DNA of 64,000 bases from JAJFUI01 sp963754135 (GCA_963754135.1 CAVWEY010000003.1:1-64000), one strand, 5' to 3'. Shown: positions 19,351-29,267, numbered from the stretch's first letter. Numbers and translations: made by a program. Notes: generated by a model not told the origin, from the letters alone.

Positions 19351-19920
19351 GTGGTGCGTCGGCCCGCCAGATCACTGCTAACTTGGCTTCTCGCCGTCAC
19401 GATCGGCGGGATGTCGCTTCTGGGCGAGGGCCTGCACGAGCTTCTTGGATTGCACGAGGGGCCAGTTGTTTCTGGCTCCCATCTGCTAGGGTTTGCCCTC
19501 AGTTGTTATTCTAGGCACGGAAATGCCCCCTATATTGGTGAGGCCAACCATCGTGGAAGCTGCCACGACAGCGCTACATGCCCAATCTGTCAGTATCTGG
19601 CACAAGGGAGAGTGGTCGGCCAGCGAGTTGTGGTCGTTTCGGTTGCGGTAAGCGTACCGGATCGAAGCCCGACAATTCCGATCTTCCTGCCAAGTCCTCA
19701 TCTTCAGCCATTTCAAGCGCGAGCGCCCCGGCTGCCTAGCCCTTCTACACTGATTTGGCGCTCCCTATCAACCGTGCGCATCGCCGGTTGTGTCGTTTCT
19801 CTCGCGCTACCTGACTCGCGGGATCATCGCCGTCCGTGCGCGTGTGGCTTCGTTTTGCCATCACATGCGCCAAGGATGGCTTGGAAAATGCTCCGTCGCG
19901 TGCAGCGTGAGACGTGCTAA
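19351..19920 (+). CDS. DUF2946-like small protein
   Basis: 189 residues, start GTG 19351 (an adjacent GTG at 19348 is possible). An N-terminal hydrophobic segment (LLTWLLAVTIGGMSLLGEGL) suggests export or membrane anchoring. The middle holds a His/Cys cluster, HRGSCHDSATCPICQYLAQG, like the metal-binding CPxCQ motif of DUF2946 proteins. The C-terminal half is Pro/Arg/Ser rich and without known domain. It lies between the promoter and the Flp pilin gene, so it may be the first gene of the Tad transcript, but a pilus role is not established. Confidence 0.5.
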   Translation: MVRRPARSLLTWLLAVTIGGMSLLGEGLHELLGLHEGPVVSGSHLLGFALSCYSRHGNAPYIGEANHRGSCHDSATCPICQYLAQGRVVGQRVVVVSVAVSVPDRSPTIPIFLPSPHLQPFQARAPRLPSPSTLIWRSLSTVRIAGCVVSLALPDSRDHRRPCACGFVLPSHAPRMAWKMLRRVQRETC

Positions 19921-20022
19921 AGGTCCGACCAGACTGTCGGCATGATTGCGCTGCCGCGGCGGAGTGTTATGACCGTGTTTCCATTGTTTTCTGTCACTTT
20001 TTCTTTCACAAGGAGAGTTGAG

Positions 20023-20388
20023 ATGTTTAGGTTATTTCGCAACCGTAAGGGCCAGGCACTTGTTGAGTACGCCCTGCTTGTGGCGGGCGTGACCTTGGTG
20101 TCCGCTTGCGGAGTCACGATCTTCGGCCACAAGGTGGCCGGCATGATGGACGTGGCGGCCGTAATCCTGCCTGGCGCTCACGACGACTGCAACGTCCCGA
20201 TTGCCGATGGCCAGTTGATCGAAACGACGGTGGATGCCAACGGCAATGAAGTTGTGGACGCGACGACCATCGCCGCCGACCACGGGACTGTCGCCCGCCT
20301 GACGCAGAACCTCTTTGGCAATAGCGCGGCCGGCGAGTTGTTGGCTCCGGATACGGCAGCGGCCGGCGCCGGCAATGGTGGCGGGTAA
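20023..20388 (+). CDS. flp: Flp-type (type IVc) pilin with long C-terminal extension
   Basis: Major subunit of the Tad pilus. ATG 20023 follows AAGGAGAG. The prepilin site is textbook: a short basic leader MFRLFRNRKG, then QALVEYALLVAGVTLVSACG with Glu at +5 and Tyr at +6 of the mature protein. Flp pilins are usually 50-70 residues; this one has 121, with an extra Asp/Thr-rich tail (ETTVDANGNEVVDATT) ending AAGAGNGGG. It should be cleaved by the prepilin peptidase encoded just downstream and polymerised by the TadA/B/C machine. Confidence 0.9.
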   Translation: MFRLFRNRKGQALVEYALLVAGVTLVSACGVTIFGHKVAGMMDVAAVILPGAHDDCNVPIADGQLIETTVDANGNEVVDATTIAADHGTVARLTQNLFGNSAAGELLAPDTAAAGAGNGGG

Positions 20389-20469
20389 TCCCGGCCCCAA
20401 TGGCGGGTTTTGCCCGCGAGCGCCGGCAAGGACGGCCGGCGCGACTTGTGAGATGAAGGATCGTTCGGC

Positions 20470-20967
20470 ATGGCAGCCACCCTCTGCGCCCGGCTTCGGG
20501 CGCAGAGGCTTTCGTTTCTTTCTGTGGCGAGGTATGTTGTGCATTGGATCATCCTGTCTCTGGTCATCGTCGCAGCCATCGTTGACTTCCGCACGCGCGA
20601 GGTTCCCGATTGGATTGCGCTGGCGATCTTGACTTGCGCGGTGCTGGCGACGGGCTTCGCTTGGAGTGAAATCCGGTGGCCGGGCCTGATTGCCGGCTTG
20701 CTCCTGGGGTTGGCATGTTCGGCGGCCGTGTTTTACCTCGGGGGACTGGGCGGCGCGGACGTGAAACTGATAGCCGCTTTGGGAGCCGCGTTGGGGCCAA
20801 TCTCGCTTCTGTGCGTTCTTTTCTGGACCGTGCTCGCAGGCGGTCTGCTCGCACTTGCGGCCAAATCTCGTGGAAGGGGAGAGTTCGCTTACGTGCCGGC
20901 AATTGCCGCCGGGCTGCTGATTCAGACCTTGTGGCCGGAGGGACTTCGCAATGTGCTGCTCCGCTAA
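20470..20967 (+). CDS. tadV: Prepilin peptidase, TadV/CpaA type
   Basis: Membrane aspartic protease that trims Flp prepilin and the TadE-type pseudopilins. The two catalytic Asp motifs are present: VDFRTREVPDW near residue 40 and LGGADVKLIAALGA (GxxDxK type) near residue 95. Around them are four to five hydrophobic segments. It lacks the N-methylase half, as TadV does. The true start is uncertain: ATG 20470 is used, but GTG codons near 20536 just before the first membrane helix are possible. Overlaps the next gene by 17 bases. Confidence 0.88.
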   Translation: MAATLCARLRAQRLSFLSVARYVVHWIILSLVIVAAIVDFRTREVPDWIALAILTCAVLATGFAWSEIRWPGLIAGLLLGLACSAAVFYLGGLGGADVKLIAALGAALGPISLLCVLFWTVLAGGLLALAAKSRGRGEFAYVPAIAAGLLIQTLWPEGLRNVLLR

Positions 20968-21893
20968 GAGACCGCCGAAGAGTTTCTCGAAGCCCTCGCG
21001 CCGAGGCCGCAACCGCCGCGGCCAGTCGCTGGTGGAGTTCGCCATCGTGTCATTTGTCGTCTATATGCTGTTGGCCGCGATCCTGACCTTCGGCCAAATG
21101 CTCTTTTACGATCAGACGCTCCAGCAGGCCGCGGACGTCGCCGCCAGGGAAATCAGCCGCACGCCGCTGCCGCCGACAGCCGATCTCATGGATGTTCTTT
21201 ACAGCAACGATCCCCAGTGGAGCAGCGTCCGGTTATCGCTATTCAATCCGCTGCTGCTGCAATATGACCTGACGCAACTGACCGCGGGCCAGTCGGTCCT
21301 CGATGTCGTCGGGACGTGGCCGATCATCAATCAAATGCTGTTCCCGGCAATGATTGTGGCGCCGGACACCCAAATGTTGTGTTATCCGGGCGCTGTTGCA
21401 TGCACGGACAACTCAAACCCAAACTCAAACCGGAGCGTCCCTTGCATTGCGCGAGTTGACAGCCTGCAAGCCAATGGGGCCGAAAGCATTACCTGGGTGC
21501 CGGTCATCGAGGAAATCACTTCCCCGGCGGATGCGGCGGCCGGTGTGACGCCGTTTTCCGTTGCCTCGCCCGAGCGCGGGCTGGTGGCGTTGCGCATCAA
21601 CTATGGTTTTGAAATCGGCGGCCATGACCGGCTTTCAACCGCTGCCCGACCCGTCGTCGCCGCCCGGTCCGGGAAACCCGTCGGTTCCCATTCAGGCCAA
21701 TGACGGCGGCGTGGGCTTGACGAACGGCAGCGGGCAGTACAGCCCGACGGGCACTTTGCCTCCATCCAGCAGTCTCTACGGCGGGCAATACGGTTTGGGA
21801 GTGCAGTATGCTTGGGCCACCACCGTCAGGCCATACCGGAGCCTGATTTCGGCCCAAGCGATTTATCGGCGCGAGGTTTTTTCTTCCGAATAG
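20951..21893 (+). CDS. tadE: TadE-family pseudopilin-like protein (frameshifted)
   Basis: The basic leader is followed by RRGQSLVEFAIVSFVVYMLLAAILTF, the TadE-like pilin signature with Glu at +5 and one membrane helix, then an extracytoplasmic domain. It is about 314 residues, long for the family. The frame breaks at 21611-21615: GGTTTTGAAATCGG has one A too many, and removing it joins LRINYGFE to SAAMTGFQPLPDP, with an end at RREVFSSE. ATG 20951 lies within tadV. Likely a minor pilin or assembly factor, processed by TadV. Confidence 0.8.
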
Positions 21894-21915
21894 CGAAATT
21901 AGGAAAGGTGCAATC

Positions 21916-23016
21916 ATGCGACCCATCCGACCAAACACTCGTCACCGATCACCGTGGCGCACCGTGCTGTTGGCTATTGCGGCACTTGCCGTCGGCGGCG
22001 CGGGAACTGTAGCCGCGCTGGCGTACTTCAACGTGATTGATGCGGCGAAGCTGGCATTCTGGAGGAGCAACCGGGCCAGTCACAAGGGCTTGATTCCCGT
22101 CCCCGTCGCGGCACGGTCGATCAACGCCTTCGCGGAAATCACGGGCTACGACTTGACCGACCCGAAAACAGGCGAGTTGGCAATGGTTTACATGCCGCCC
22201 AGGGCGGTTCCGAAGGGAACGATTTTGGACGTCTCGAAAATTCGCGGGCGAGTCGCGGCGCATGCCATAGGGGCCATGTACAATTTCACGGAAGACGCTT
22301 TTCTGCCCGAGGGCACTCATCCGGGCGTTGTCGGAGGCACGCCGGAAGGAAAACGCGCGATCACTTTGGACGCGGGCAAGATCCACGGCGTCCATGACTT
22401 GAAAATGGGCGACCACTTTGACTTGTTTGTCAGCATTCCCGTGGACATGCCGGGGGCGGGCCGTTCCAGCGCCGGGCAGTCGGGAATGAGCGTGGTGGCG
22501 GCCCCTGACGTGGCTTTGCAGAAGAAACAATGTATCGTCAGGCCGTTGGTGCAAGACGGAGTGGTCGTGATCCCCGTTCGAATCCGCGGTGTGCCGATCG
22601 GTTCAAGCGCGGCCGCTCCGGGGAAAGCCACCCGTACCAAGCCGGTCGAGGAAATAGTGCTCGCCGTGGAGCCGATCGAGGCGGAGCGCTCTGCGCAAGC
22701 GATCAACTTGAAATATGAGATCACGTGCGCGGCGCGGTCGGGCAGACCGACGAAGCATACGCTGCCTGCCGCACAGTCATCGAAGGACGACCCGCCCGCT
22801 GGCCGTGCGGGCCGTGGCCGCGCGGACAAGGACCAGGCGGCGTCGGACATCCTGCCCGACCTCGACCCTTTTGCCAACATCCGGTATCTGGAGATTATGA
22901 TCGGGGCTCAGCGGCAGTTTGTGCTGTTCAACGGACCTGGCAACAGCCCCGTGGTCGCGTTTCAAGACGGCAACCCGGCGAAGTCCAAGTCGGACGTGGA
23001 AGAGGACACAGAGTAG
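21916..23016 (+). CDS. cpaB: Flp pilus assembly protein CpaB/RcpC
   Basis: Periplasmic Tad component thought to gate or stabilise the secretin. ATG 21916 follows AGGAAAGG. One N-terminal membrane anchor (VLLAIAALAVGGAGTVAALAY), then a SAF-like region (AFAEITGYDLTD, YMPPRAVPKGTILDVSKIRG) and the RcpC domain (GKRAITLDAGKIHGV, GDHFDLFVSIPV). The C-terminal third carries a charged linker and ends RYLEIMIGAQRQFVLFN. Identification rests on this order and on its place between TadE and TadG. Confidence 0.75.
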   Translation: MRPIRPNTRHRSPWRTVLLAIAALAVGGAGTVAALAYFNVIDAAKLAFWRSNRASHKGLIPVPVAARSINAFAEITGYDLTDPKTGELAMVYMPPRAVPKGTILDVSKIRGRVAAHAIGAMYNFTEDAFLPEGTHPGVVGGTPEGKRAITLDAGKIHGVHDLKMGDHFDLFVSIPVDMPGAGRSSAGQSGMSVVAAPDVALQKKQCIVRPLVQDGVVVIPVRIRGVPIGSSAAAPGKATRTKPVEEIVLAVEPIEAERSAQAINLKYEITCAARSGRPTKHTLPAAQSSKDDPPAGRAGRGRADKDQAASDILPDLDPFANIRYLEIMIGAQRQFVLFNGPGNSPVVAFQDGNPAKSKSDVEEDTE

Positions 23017-23025
23017 GCTGACGCA

Positions 23026-23074
23026 GGTTATGCTTCAGCATAACATCTCCAGAGTGTTATGCTATAGCATAACC
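23026..23074. repeat. Twin-palindrome element, family F
   Basis: GGTTATGCTTCAGCATAAC (23026-23044), 11-base spacer, GTTATGCTATAGCATAACC (23056-23074). Each half is a hairpin and the halves are inverted copies. It lies in the cpaB-tadG gap. Confidence 0.85.
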
Positions 23075-23109
23075 TACGGGAGTCGAAGAGAGCCAGCAAT
23101 AGGCGCATT

Positions 23110-24675
23110 ATGAAACCACGTCGCGGCCGACGGACACAGCGGGCGGGCTACACCCTCGCGTTGTTCCTGATGATGTTCTTCGGGATAATGGGGCTGGCCG
23201 CGCTGGTGATCGACATGGGTTTTGCCCGGCTCGCCCAACACCAGATGCAAACGGCCGTGGATTCCGCGGCGCTGGAAGGGCTGCGCTGGCGGGACGTACA
23301 GCAATGGGAAGACCTGCCGCAAGGGTGGCTTGCGGACCCCAATTTCCAGAGCCAAGTGGGGCTTCCGGGCACGGGCCCGTTGAGCCCGCAACAACGCGAG
23401 ATGGTCCGCCGCTGGGCGGCCAGCCAGGTTGTTGCCGATGGGCCTGTTGCCAATGGATCTTCGGCACAGCCAAGTATGTTCGCTGATTACCAGGACAGTG
23501 CGGGGACGGTGCATTACGGCGCGGGGCCGGTCGTGAATTTCGGCGGCGGGTTCGGTCCCGCTAACTTGGCAGCCGGGCAGTACGTCATTTCCCCGTCCGA
23601 TCCGCAGTCGCCGTATGCGCCGGTTTACCAACCGAAGCGATCCGACGGCACGCCCGGGCTGGAACTGAATTATCCGAACGGAACGCAAGCCGGAATCGAA
23701 GGCGACATGGTTTCCGGCACCTACGGTCAGAATAACGCGGACCCGCCGGACGGAGCGGCGGATGAGGGGACGACCGCCACGGACAGCAGCGGCAATCCAT
23801 ACCACCGCCGCGACTTTTGGAACACGTCAAACCAAGCATTTCTGGTCCGCATGCGGCGCACCAGCGACACCAGCGGCATCGACAATGAGCAGGATGTCAG
23901 TTCCGGCGGCAGCCAAGGACTGCCGGGCGGCCAATATAACACGATTCCATTTCTCTTCGGCCGCGGTTCGACGATCTATCAGCAGCCGGGGTCCAACTAT
24001 TCGCCCCGACAACAGGGCCTCACGGTCCGCGCTACGGCCATCGCGGCGGCGGGCGACAACATACAGTTTGGCGGCGCCTCCTATTCGGCGGGCCGGGCCA
24101 AGACGGCAGGCCCGCCCTATCAGTACATCGACCCGGGCAATCCGGCCAGCGCCGTTAACGTTCCTGGAGTCACTCCCTTTGCAGTGGCGTCGAACGTTTT
24201 GACCGGCGGCCAGCCTCTTACGGTCGCGTCCAACGGCTCCATAACTGGTGGCGGGCAGGTTATACAGCTCGCCCTCATCGAAATCGGCCAACAGGTCGGC
24301 AAGAGCATCACCGGGCAAAATGCGGCGTGGCTGTCGCAATACGTAGCGGCTAATGGTACAAATCCGGTCAACTACACCGGTCCGACTCTGTTGGCGTTAT
24401 CGCAGTATGTTCCCGTCGTTGATTCAAACAACACGATTATTGGATTCGGGTACGTGCAGAGTTGGACGTGGACTGGAGACGCAACGGGCGGCACCTTGAA
24501 CCTCACGATCGGGCCCTCCGGGTCCGTGGGCTGTGGCAACGTATCCGGCGCCTTCGTCCCTGTACTGACGCTAGACACAACTGATTTTACTACGCTCTTC
24601 CAAGAACACGCGACGCTCAGCAATCCGCTATACGCCCCGGTCCTGGTGAACCACTATATTGGCCCCACTCCTTGA
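23110..24675 (+). CDS. tadG: TadG-like Flp pilus protein
   Basis: The N-terminus RRTQRAGYTLALFLMMFFGIMGLAALVIDMGFARL is the TadG-like membrane signature, continuing with AQHQMQTAVDSAALEGLRW. The remaining 450 residues are a Gly/Pro/Ser/Asn-rich extracytoplasmic region without a known domain. I see no von Willebrand domain. 521 residues; ATG 23110, with a poor ribosome site (the gap holds repeat F). Probably anchors or decorates the pilus base. Confidence 0.75.
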   Translation: MKPRRGRRTQRAGYTLALFLMMFFGIMGLAALVIDMGFARLAQHQMQTAVDSAALEGLRWRDVQQWEDLPQGWLADPNFQSQVGLPGTGPLSPQQREMVRRWAASQVVADGPVANGSSAQPSMFADYQDSAGTVHYGAGPVVNFGGGFGPANLAAGQYVISPSDPQSPYAPVYQPKRSDGTPGLELNYPNGTQAGIEGDMVSGTYGQNNADPPDGAADEGTTATDSSGNPYHRRDFWNTSNQAFLVRMRRTSDTSGIDNEQDVSSGGSQGLPGGQYNTIPFLFGRGSTIYQQPGSNYSPRQQGLTVRATAIAAAGDNIQFGGASYSAGRAKTAGPPYQYIDPGNPASAVNVPGVTPFAVASNVLTGGQPLTVASNGSITGGGQVIQLALIEIGQQVGKSITGQNAAWLSQYVAANGTNPVNYTGPTLLALSQYVPVVDSNNTIIGFGYVQSWTWTGDATGGTLNLTIGPSGSVGCGNVSGAFVPVLTLDTTDFTTLFQEHATLSNPLYAPVLVNHYIGPTP

Positions 24676-24699
24676 TCCGCCCCCGCCAACCGCCGTCGG

Positions 24700-24762
24700 C
24701 GGGCGTTCTAATCCCCAATCCCCAATCCCTAACCTCTAACCCCTGACCTCTGACCCCTACTC
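24700..24762 (+). repeat. Low-complexity CCCCAATC/CCCCTGACCTCTGA tract
   Basis: Short degenerate tandem units (CCCCAATCCCCAATC, then AACCTCTAACCCCTGACCTCTGACCCC) fill the tadG-tadZ gap. It also leaves tadZ without a clear ribosome binding site. Confidence 0.7.
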
Positions 24763-24767
24763 CACCT

Positions 24768-26030
24768 GTGCCGAACACGATCAACATCCTGATGGTGAGT
24801 CCCGATCCGCGGTTCCGCGCCGAGTTGGAGAGCGCGCTGGCCTCATTGGACGAACTGCACCCGGTGATTCACCACGCCGGAGACATCCGCCAGGCGATTG
24901 AGGCGGCCCGCAGCCGCCGTCCGCAAATCGCGCTGGTGGAAATGGGAACCGATGTCCGGCCCCTGCAAGCCTTTGCCGAGGAATCGGCGGTGGTCTCGCC
25001 CGAGACCATCGTTGCTGCCGTCTTTCGGCCGGACGCTTTTGAGCCTGATGTGCCGGAAAGCACGATCATCATCCAAGCGATCCGCGCCGGGGTGAAGGAT
25101 TTCCTGCGGCGGCCCGTATCCAGCAGCGAACTGGCGGAACTGCTCCGCCGCATCCAGCGGTCTCCCGTCCGGGAAACGGGCCGCGTAGGGTCGATCATCT
25201 CCTTCATCAGCAATAAGGGCGGCGTGGGCAAATCGACCATCGCCGTCAATGCGGCCTGTGGCCTGGCATTGCGTCACCCGGAGCGCGTGTTGCTGGTGGA
25301 TGCGTCGCTCCAGATGGGCGTCTGCGCATCGTTGCTCGATCTGACGCCCGCAACGTCGCTCACCGACGTTGTGCGTGAGACGGAGCGGCTGGACGAGACC
25401 CTCATCCGGCAACTGGCTATTCCGCACTCCAGCGGCCTGCACCTTCTGGCCGCGCCCGCTGATGCCGTGGAGGCTGCCGACATCGACGACGAGGTGCTCT
25501 CCCGGATTCTCACTCTTGCCAGACGCACGTATGACTTCGTGCTAGTGGATACGTTTCCCATGCTGGACCGTGCCATCGTGGCGGTGTTGGACCTCAGCGA
25601 CCGGGCCTACGTCGTCTTGGAAAACGTCGTGCCCACGCTGCTTGGTGCAGTGAAGCTCGTGCAGGTTCTCCGGGGCCTGGGGCTGCCCAAAGAGCGCCAA
25701 CGCATCGTGCTGAACCGCTACACAACGCTGCCGGGATGCGTGAAGCCCGCCGATGTCGCCAACCGGCTGGGCCATGATGTCGATCACGTAATCCCGTTTG
25801 ACAAGGGCATTGTGGTTGCCGCCAACACGGGGGAGCCTTACGTGTTGCGGCCGAGCCGGTTCTTTGGCTGTGGCCGTCATCTGCGCCGCTTGGTCGATGA
25901 CATCGACGCGATGGGCGCAGCCCGGCCGGTTTGCCCGCTCTGTCCCGCTGCGTCCGGGGACGGCGAATTGATACAACTCTCACGAGCCGGAACCGGGCAC
26001 GCGGAGCCAAGCGAGGACGATTTGCCGTGA
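24768..26030 (+). CDS. tadZ: TadZ/CpaE pilus localisation ATPase
   Basis: MinD/ParA-like ATPase that positions the Tad machine at the cell pole or envelope. Residues 1-130 form a receiver-like domain without a clear phospho-acceptor (NILMVSPDPRFRAELESAL). The deviant Walker A is FISNKGGVGKSTIAVN, followed by VLLVDASLQMG and YDFVLVDTFPMLDR. It has 420 residues from GTG 24768; ATG 24792 is an alternative. The C-terminus has a Cys-rich turn (PVCPLCPAASG). Its stop overlaps the tadA GTG start by 4 bases. Confidence 0.88.
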   Translation: MPNTINILMVSPDPRFRAELESALASLDELHPVIHHAGDIRQAIEAARSRRPQIALVEMGTDVRPLQAFAEESAVVSPETIVAAVFRPDAFEPDVPESTIIIQAIRAGVKDFLRRPVSSSELAELLRRIQRSPVRETGRVGSIISFISNKGGVGKSTIAVNAACGLALRHPERVLLVDASLQMGVCASLLDLTPATSLTDVVRETERLDETLIRQLAIPHSSGLHLLAAPADAVEAADIDDEVLSRILTLARRTYDFVLVDTFPMLDRAIVAVLDLSDRAYVVLENVVPTLLGAVKLVQVLRGLGLPKERQRIVLNRYTTLPGCVKPADVANRLGHDVDHVIPFDKGIVVAANTGEPYVLRPSRFFGCGRHLRRLVDDIDAMGAARPVCPLCPAASGDGELIQLSRAGTGHAEPSEDDLP

Positions 26031-27477
26031 ACGAAGAGACCCGCGAACAATCGCCCGAGCTTGCGCAGGACTGGCGACAGCAGCTTCGGAAGTCGAGCCT
26101 CATGCTGCCGGCGGGCCGGGTGCGGACCACGAAGAAGGCGGCTCCTACGCGGACGATGACTGCGGTTCCCGTCGCACCCCAACTCCCCACACATCCCGGC
26201 GGCGCCGAATACCTTTCCGTCAAGGGGACTTTGCACCAGCGGTTGTTGGACGAACTCGACCGGCGAAACCTGCTGGCAGCCAGCGAGGAGACGTTGACGG
26301 CATTCGTGCAGACGTTCGTCGATGAAGCGCTCCAGGCCGAGGACTTGCCCCTGAACGAAGACGAACGTCGTCGGCTGGTCGGCGACCTGCTGGAAGAAAC
26401 GCTCGGGGTCGGGCCGCTTGCGTCGTTGATGGCCGATCCGGCGGTAACCGATATTCTTGTCAACTCTCCTCAGCAAGTCTACATAGAACGCTTCGGACAC
26501 CTGGAGAAGACCGATGTCCGCTTCCGGGACGCGGACCACTTGGTGCGCATCATCCAGCGGATCGCGGCCCGAGTTGGACGGCGGATCGACGAAAGCTCGC
26601 CGATGGTGGATGCGCGGCTCCCCGACGGCAGCCGAGTCAATGCCACGCTTCCTCCCGTGACGATTGACGCCCCCACGCTGTCGATCCGGCGATTTGGCCG
26701 CCAGCGGTTGCGGCGCACCGACCTGATGCGCTGGGAATGTTCTCGCCCGACATCCACGGTTTTCTCGATGCGGTGGTCCGCGGCCGGAAGAACATACTGA
26801 TTTCGGGGGGCACGGGCTCGGGGAAGTCCACGTTGCTCGGCGCTATTGCCGAGGCCATTCCTGACCGGGAGCGGATCGTCACCATCGAGGATTCGGCGGA
26901 ACTGATTCTCGATCAGGAGCACGTGGTACGGATGGAGACGCGGCCGGCAAACGTCGAGGGGCGAGGACTCATCACCGCCCGCGACCTGGTTGTCAATGCC
27001 TTGCGGATGCGGCCCGACCGGATCATTGTGGGCGAGGTCCGCAGCGGCGAGGCCCTGGACATGCTGCAAGCAATGAACACGGGCCACGATGGCGGGATGA
27101 CGACCGTTCACGCCAACAGCCCGCGCGACGCCTTGGCGCGGCTGGAGACGATGGTGTTGATGGCCGGACTGGACCTGCCCTCGCGCGCCATCCGCGAACA
27201 GGTCGTCTCCGCCCTGCACCTGATTGTCCACGTCCGGCGGTTCGAGGACGGCGTCCGTCGGGTGGAGAGCATCGCGGAGATTGTCGGCATGGAAGGCACG
27301 ACGCCCCAGTTGCAGGACATCTTTCGTTTCGAGAGGCGCGGCCAGAGGGGGCGGCAGATTGCCGGAGAGTTCGTCGCCACCGGCATCGTCCCGCGCGTCG
27401 TCGAGGAACTGCAAGAGCGCGGGATCGAGATTCCCCGCGCCATTTTCCAGAAGAGTAAGCCTGCCTTCCATGATTGA
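26027..27477 (+). CDS. tadA: TadA/CpaF secretion ATPase (frameshifted)
   Basis: Hexameric ATPase driving Flp pilus assembly. GTG 26027 overlaps the tadZ stop. N-terminal domain: YLSVKGTLHQRLLDELD, then LGVGPLASLMADPAVTDILVN and RRIDESSPMVDARLPDGSRV. ATPase core: Walker A ILISGGTGSGKSTLL, the Asp box ERIVTIEDSAEL, Walker B and His boxes RPDRIIVGEVRSGEALDML and TTVHANSPRDAL. The frame breaks at 26730-26732 (ATGCGCTGGGAATG lacks one C), splitting LMR from LGMFSPDIHGFL. It is about 483 residues once joined. Overlaps tadB by 8 bases. Confidence 0.92.
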
Positions 27478-28333
27478 CGTTCTGCTCTTCTTTGGGCTGC
27501 TGTTGCTCGGCCTGGGCGTCGTGGCCTCGGCGTGGCGGAACATACGCGCCCGTTCGCTCGCCCGCCAACGGATGGAGGGTCCACCCGAGGTCTCCGGTCT
27601 ATCGCAACCGGAACCAATTCCGGCGGCCCATTCGTTTCTCGTTCGATACCGTTTTCTGCCGTGGATGCTCGGTCTCCTGGCGGCGGCGCTGATACACTTC
27701 GCCTGCGGCTGGGCTTTGCCCTTTGTGATTGCGGTCGGGCTGATTGTCGGCCTGCTGGGAAGCCAACTGGAGTCTTATCTGGCCACGCGGAGGACCGCGA
27801 GAATTGAATCCCAGTTGGCTGATGCCATCGACCTGATGGTCGCCGCGCTGGGGGCGGGAGCCGGCGTCAGCGATGCCTTGGACAGCGCCATGCGCGAATC
27901 ACGCGGCCCTCTGCGTCCCCAACTGGAAGACGTGGTGGGCCGTATCCACTTCGGGGACAATCCTCGGACGGTCTATCACAGCCTCACCGAGCACGTTCCG
28001 CTGGAGACCTTTCTGCTCTTCTCGTCAGCCCTGTCCGTCCAATCTGAGACCGGCGGAAGTCTGGCCCCAACCTTGGCGAGCGTAGGCAGGACGATTCGTG
28101 ATCGCATTGAGATCGCACGGCGCATCCACTCCAATTCCGCCCAGTCCGAAGTCTCCACGCTTGCCGTGTTACTGCTAACGTACTTCATCGCACTGGTGGT
28201 GTGGCGCACCAATCCCGAGCAAATGCGGCAGTTCCTGGCCACATCGGTTGGCCAATGGGCGGTCGCGGGAACGATCCTGATGCAGGCCGCCGGTTTGGCG
28301 TGGATGTCGTTCATCAGCCGCTTACGATTTTGA
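27470..28333 (+). CDS. tadB: TadB inner-membrane platform protein
   Basis: Type II secretion F-domain protein of the Tad machine. ATG 27470 lies inside the tadA end. An N-terminal helix (VLLFFGLLLLGLGVVASAW), a central pair (WMLGLLAAALIHFACGW, FVIAVGLIVGLLGS), the T2SSF domain (LADAIDLMVAALGAGAGVSDAL, ETFLLFSSALSVQSETGGSLAPTL) and two C-terminal helices. Intact, 287 residues. Followed after 9 bases by tadC. Confidence 0.88.
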   Translation: MIDVLLFFGLLLLGLGVVASAWRNIRARSLARQRMEGPPEVSGLSQPEPIPAAHSFLVRYRFLPWMLGLLAAALIHFACGWALPFVIAVGLIVGLLGSQLESYLATRRTARIESQLADAIDLMVAALGAGAGVSDALDSAMRESRGPLRPQLEDVVGRIHFGDNPRTVYHSLTEHVPLETFLLFSSALSVQSETGGSLAPTLASVGRTIRDRIEIARRIHSNSAQSEVSTLAVLLLTYFIALVVWRTNPEQMRQFLATSVGQWAVAGTILMQAAGLAWMSFISRLRF

Positions 28334-28342
28334 GGCACGTCG

Positions 28343-29266
28343 ATGAGATCACTCGCAGCAATGGGCCTCTGGCTGGCGCCGGCCGTCCTGATGTATCTGG
28401 CCTACGCTCTGTTCCGCCGCCTGGGCACGAACCGGCGGAGTCTGGAGAGGCTGTTCACGGAACCGGCCGATCCGACAGGGCGGCCCGACGGCGATTCCGT
28501 GGTCGGAGGGTTCCTTCGCCGTTGGCTCTTCCTGGCAGGCTACCGCCAGCCCGCCGCGCCGGCTGCGTTCGTTGCGGCAATGCTTTTGGCAATGGGGCTG
28601 GGGCTTGCCGCCGTGTTCGCCGTTCGAGACTCCGGTTTGACGAACGAAATGTTCAAGAACATTACTCGCCTTCCGCCGGGCGTGGGTGATCTCCTCGTGC
28701 CGGTTGTGTACCTGGCCCCTTGGACTGTCTTTCTGACCCTGGTATGTGTGCCGTGGCTGATTATCCGGCGGTCACGTCGGCAGCGTGTGGAAGCGGTGGA
28801 GCAGGATTTGCCCATCTCCTTGGAATTGCTGGCCACGCTCAGTGAGGCCGGGCTGGGTTTCGATGGCGCGTTGGCACGTGTCGTGGATTCCGTGACCGAG
28901 GATCGCCCCTTGGCCCGAGAGTTCCGCACCTATCAGTCGGACCTCTTGGCGGGCAGAACCCGTGTGGAATCGCTCCGGCGGTTGGCCCACCGCTTGGAAG
29001 TCTCCCCGGTAACAATTCTCGTATCGGCGTTGGTTCAGGCCGAGCAGATGGGCAGCGGGATCGCCCAAACGCTTCGTCGGCAGGCCGACGATCTGCGCGA
29101 CCGGCGCCGCGAACGAGCGAATGCGTTTGCCATGGCGCTGCCCATCAAGCGGATGTTCCCGCTGGTGATCTGTTTCCTTCCGGGCGTCTTCGTGTGGACG
29201 CTTGGCCCGTTCTTTGCACAGTTTTTCCAGTTTGCCGACACCTTCATCCGGGTAAGGAACTTCTAA
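28343..29266 (+). CDS. tadC: TadC inner-membrane platform protein
   Basis: Second T2SSF protein, paired with TadB. Start ATG 28343, 307 residues. Domain seen in DLPISLELLATLSEAGLGFDGAL, TRVESLRRLAHRLEVSPVTILVSALVQAEQMGSGIAQTLR and the RANAFAMALPIKRMFPLVICFLPGVF terminal helix region. Intact. The intergenic element D follows immediately. Confidence 0.88.
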   Translation: MRSLAAMGLWLAPAVLMYLAYALFRRLGTNRRSLERLFTEPADPTGRPDGDSVVGGFLRRWLFLAGYRQPAAPAAFVAAMLLAMGLGLAAVFAVRDSGLTNEMFKNITRLPPGVGDLLVPVVYLAPWTVFLTLVCVPWLIIRRSRRQRVEAVEQDLPISLELLATLSEAGLGFDGALARVVDSVTEDRPLAREFRTYQSDLLAGRTRVESLRRLAHRLEVSPVTILVSALVQAEQMGSGIAQTLRRQADDLRDRRRERANAFAMALPIKRMFPLVICFLPGVFVWTLGPFFAQFFQFADTFIRVRNF

Positions 29267-29267
29267 C

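Noticed and set aside
24700..24762. C-rich tract as a functional regulatory repeat
   Set aside because: Units are too irregular; it looks like slippage-derived filler.
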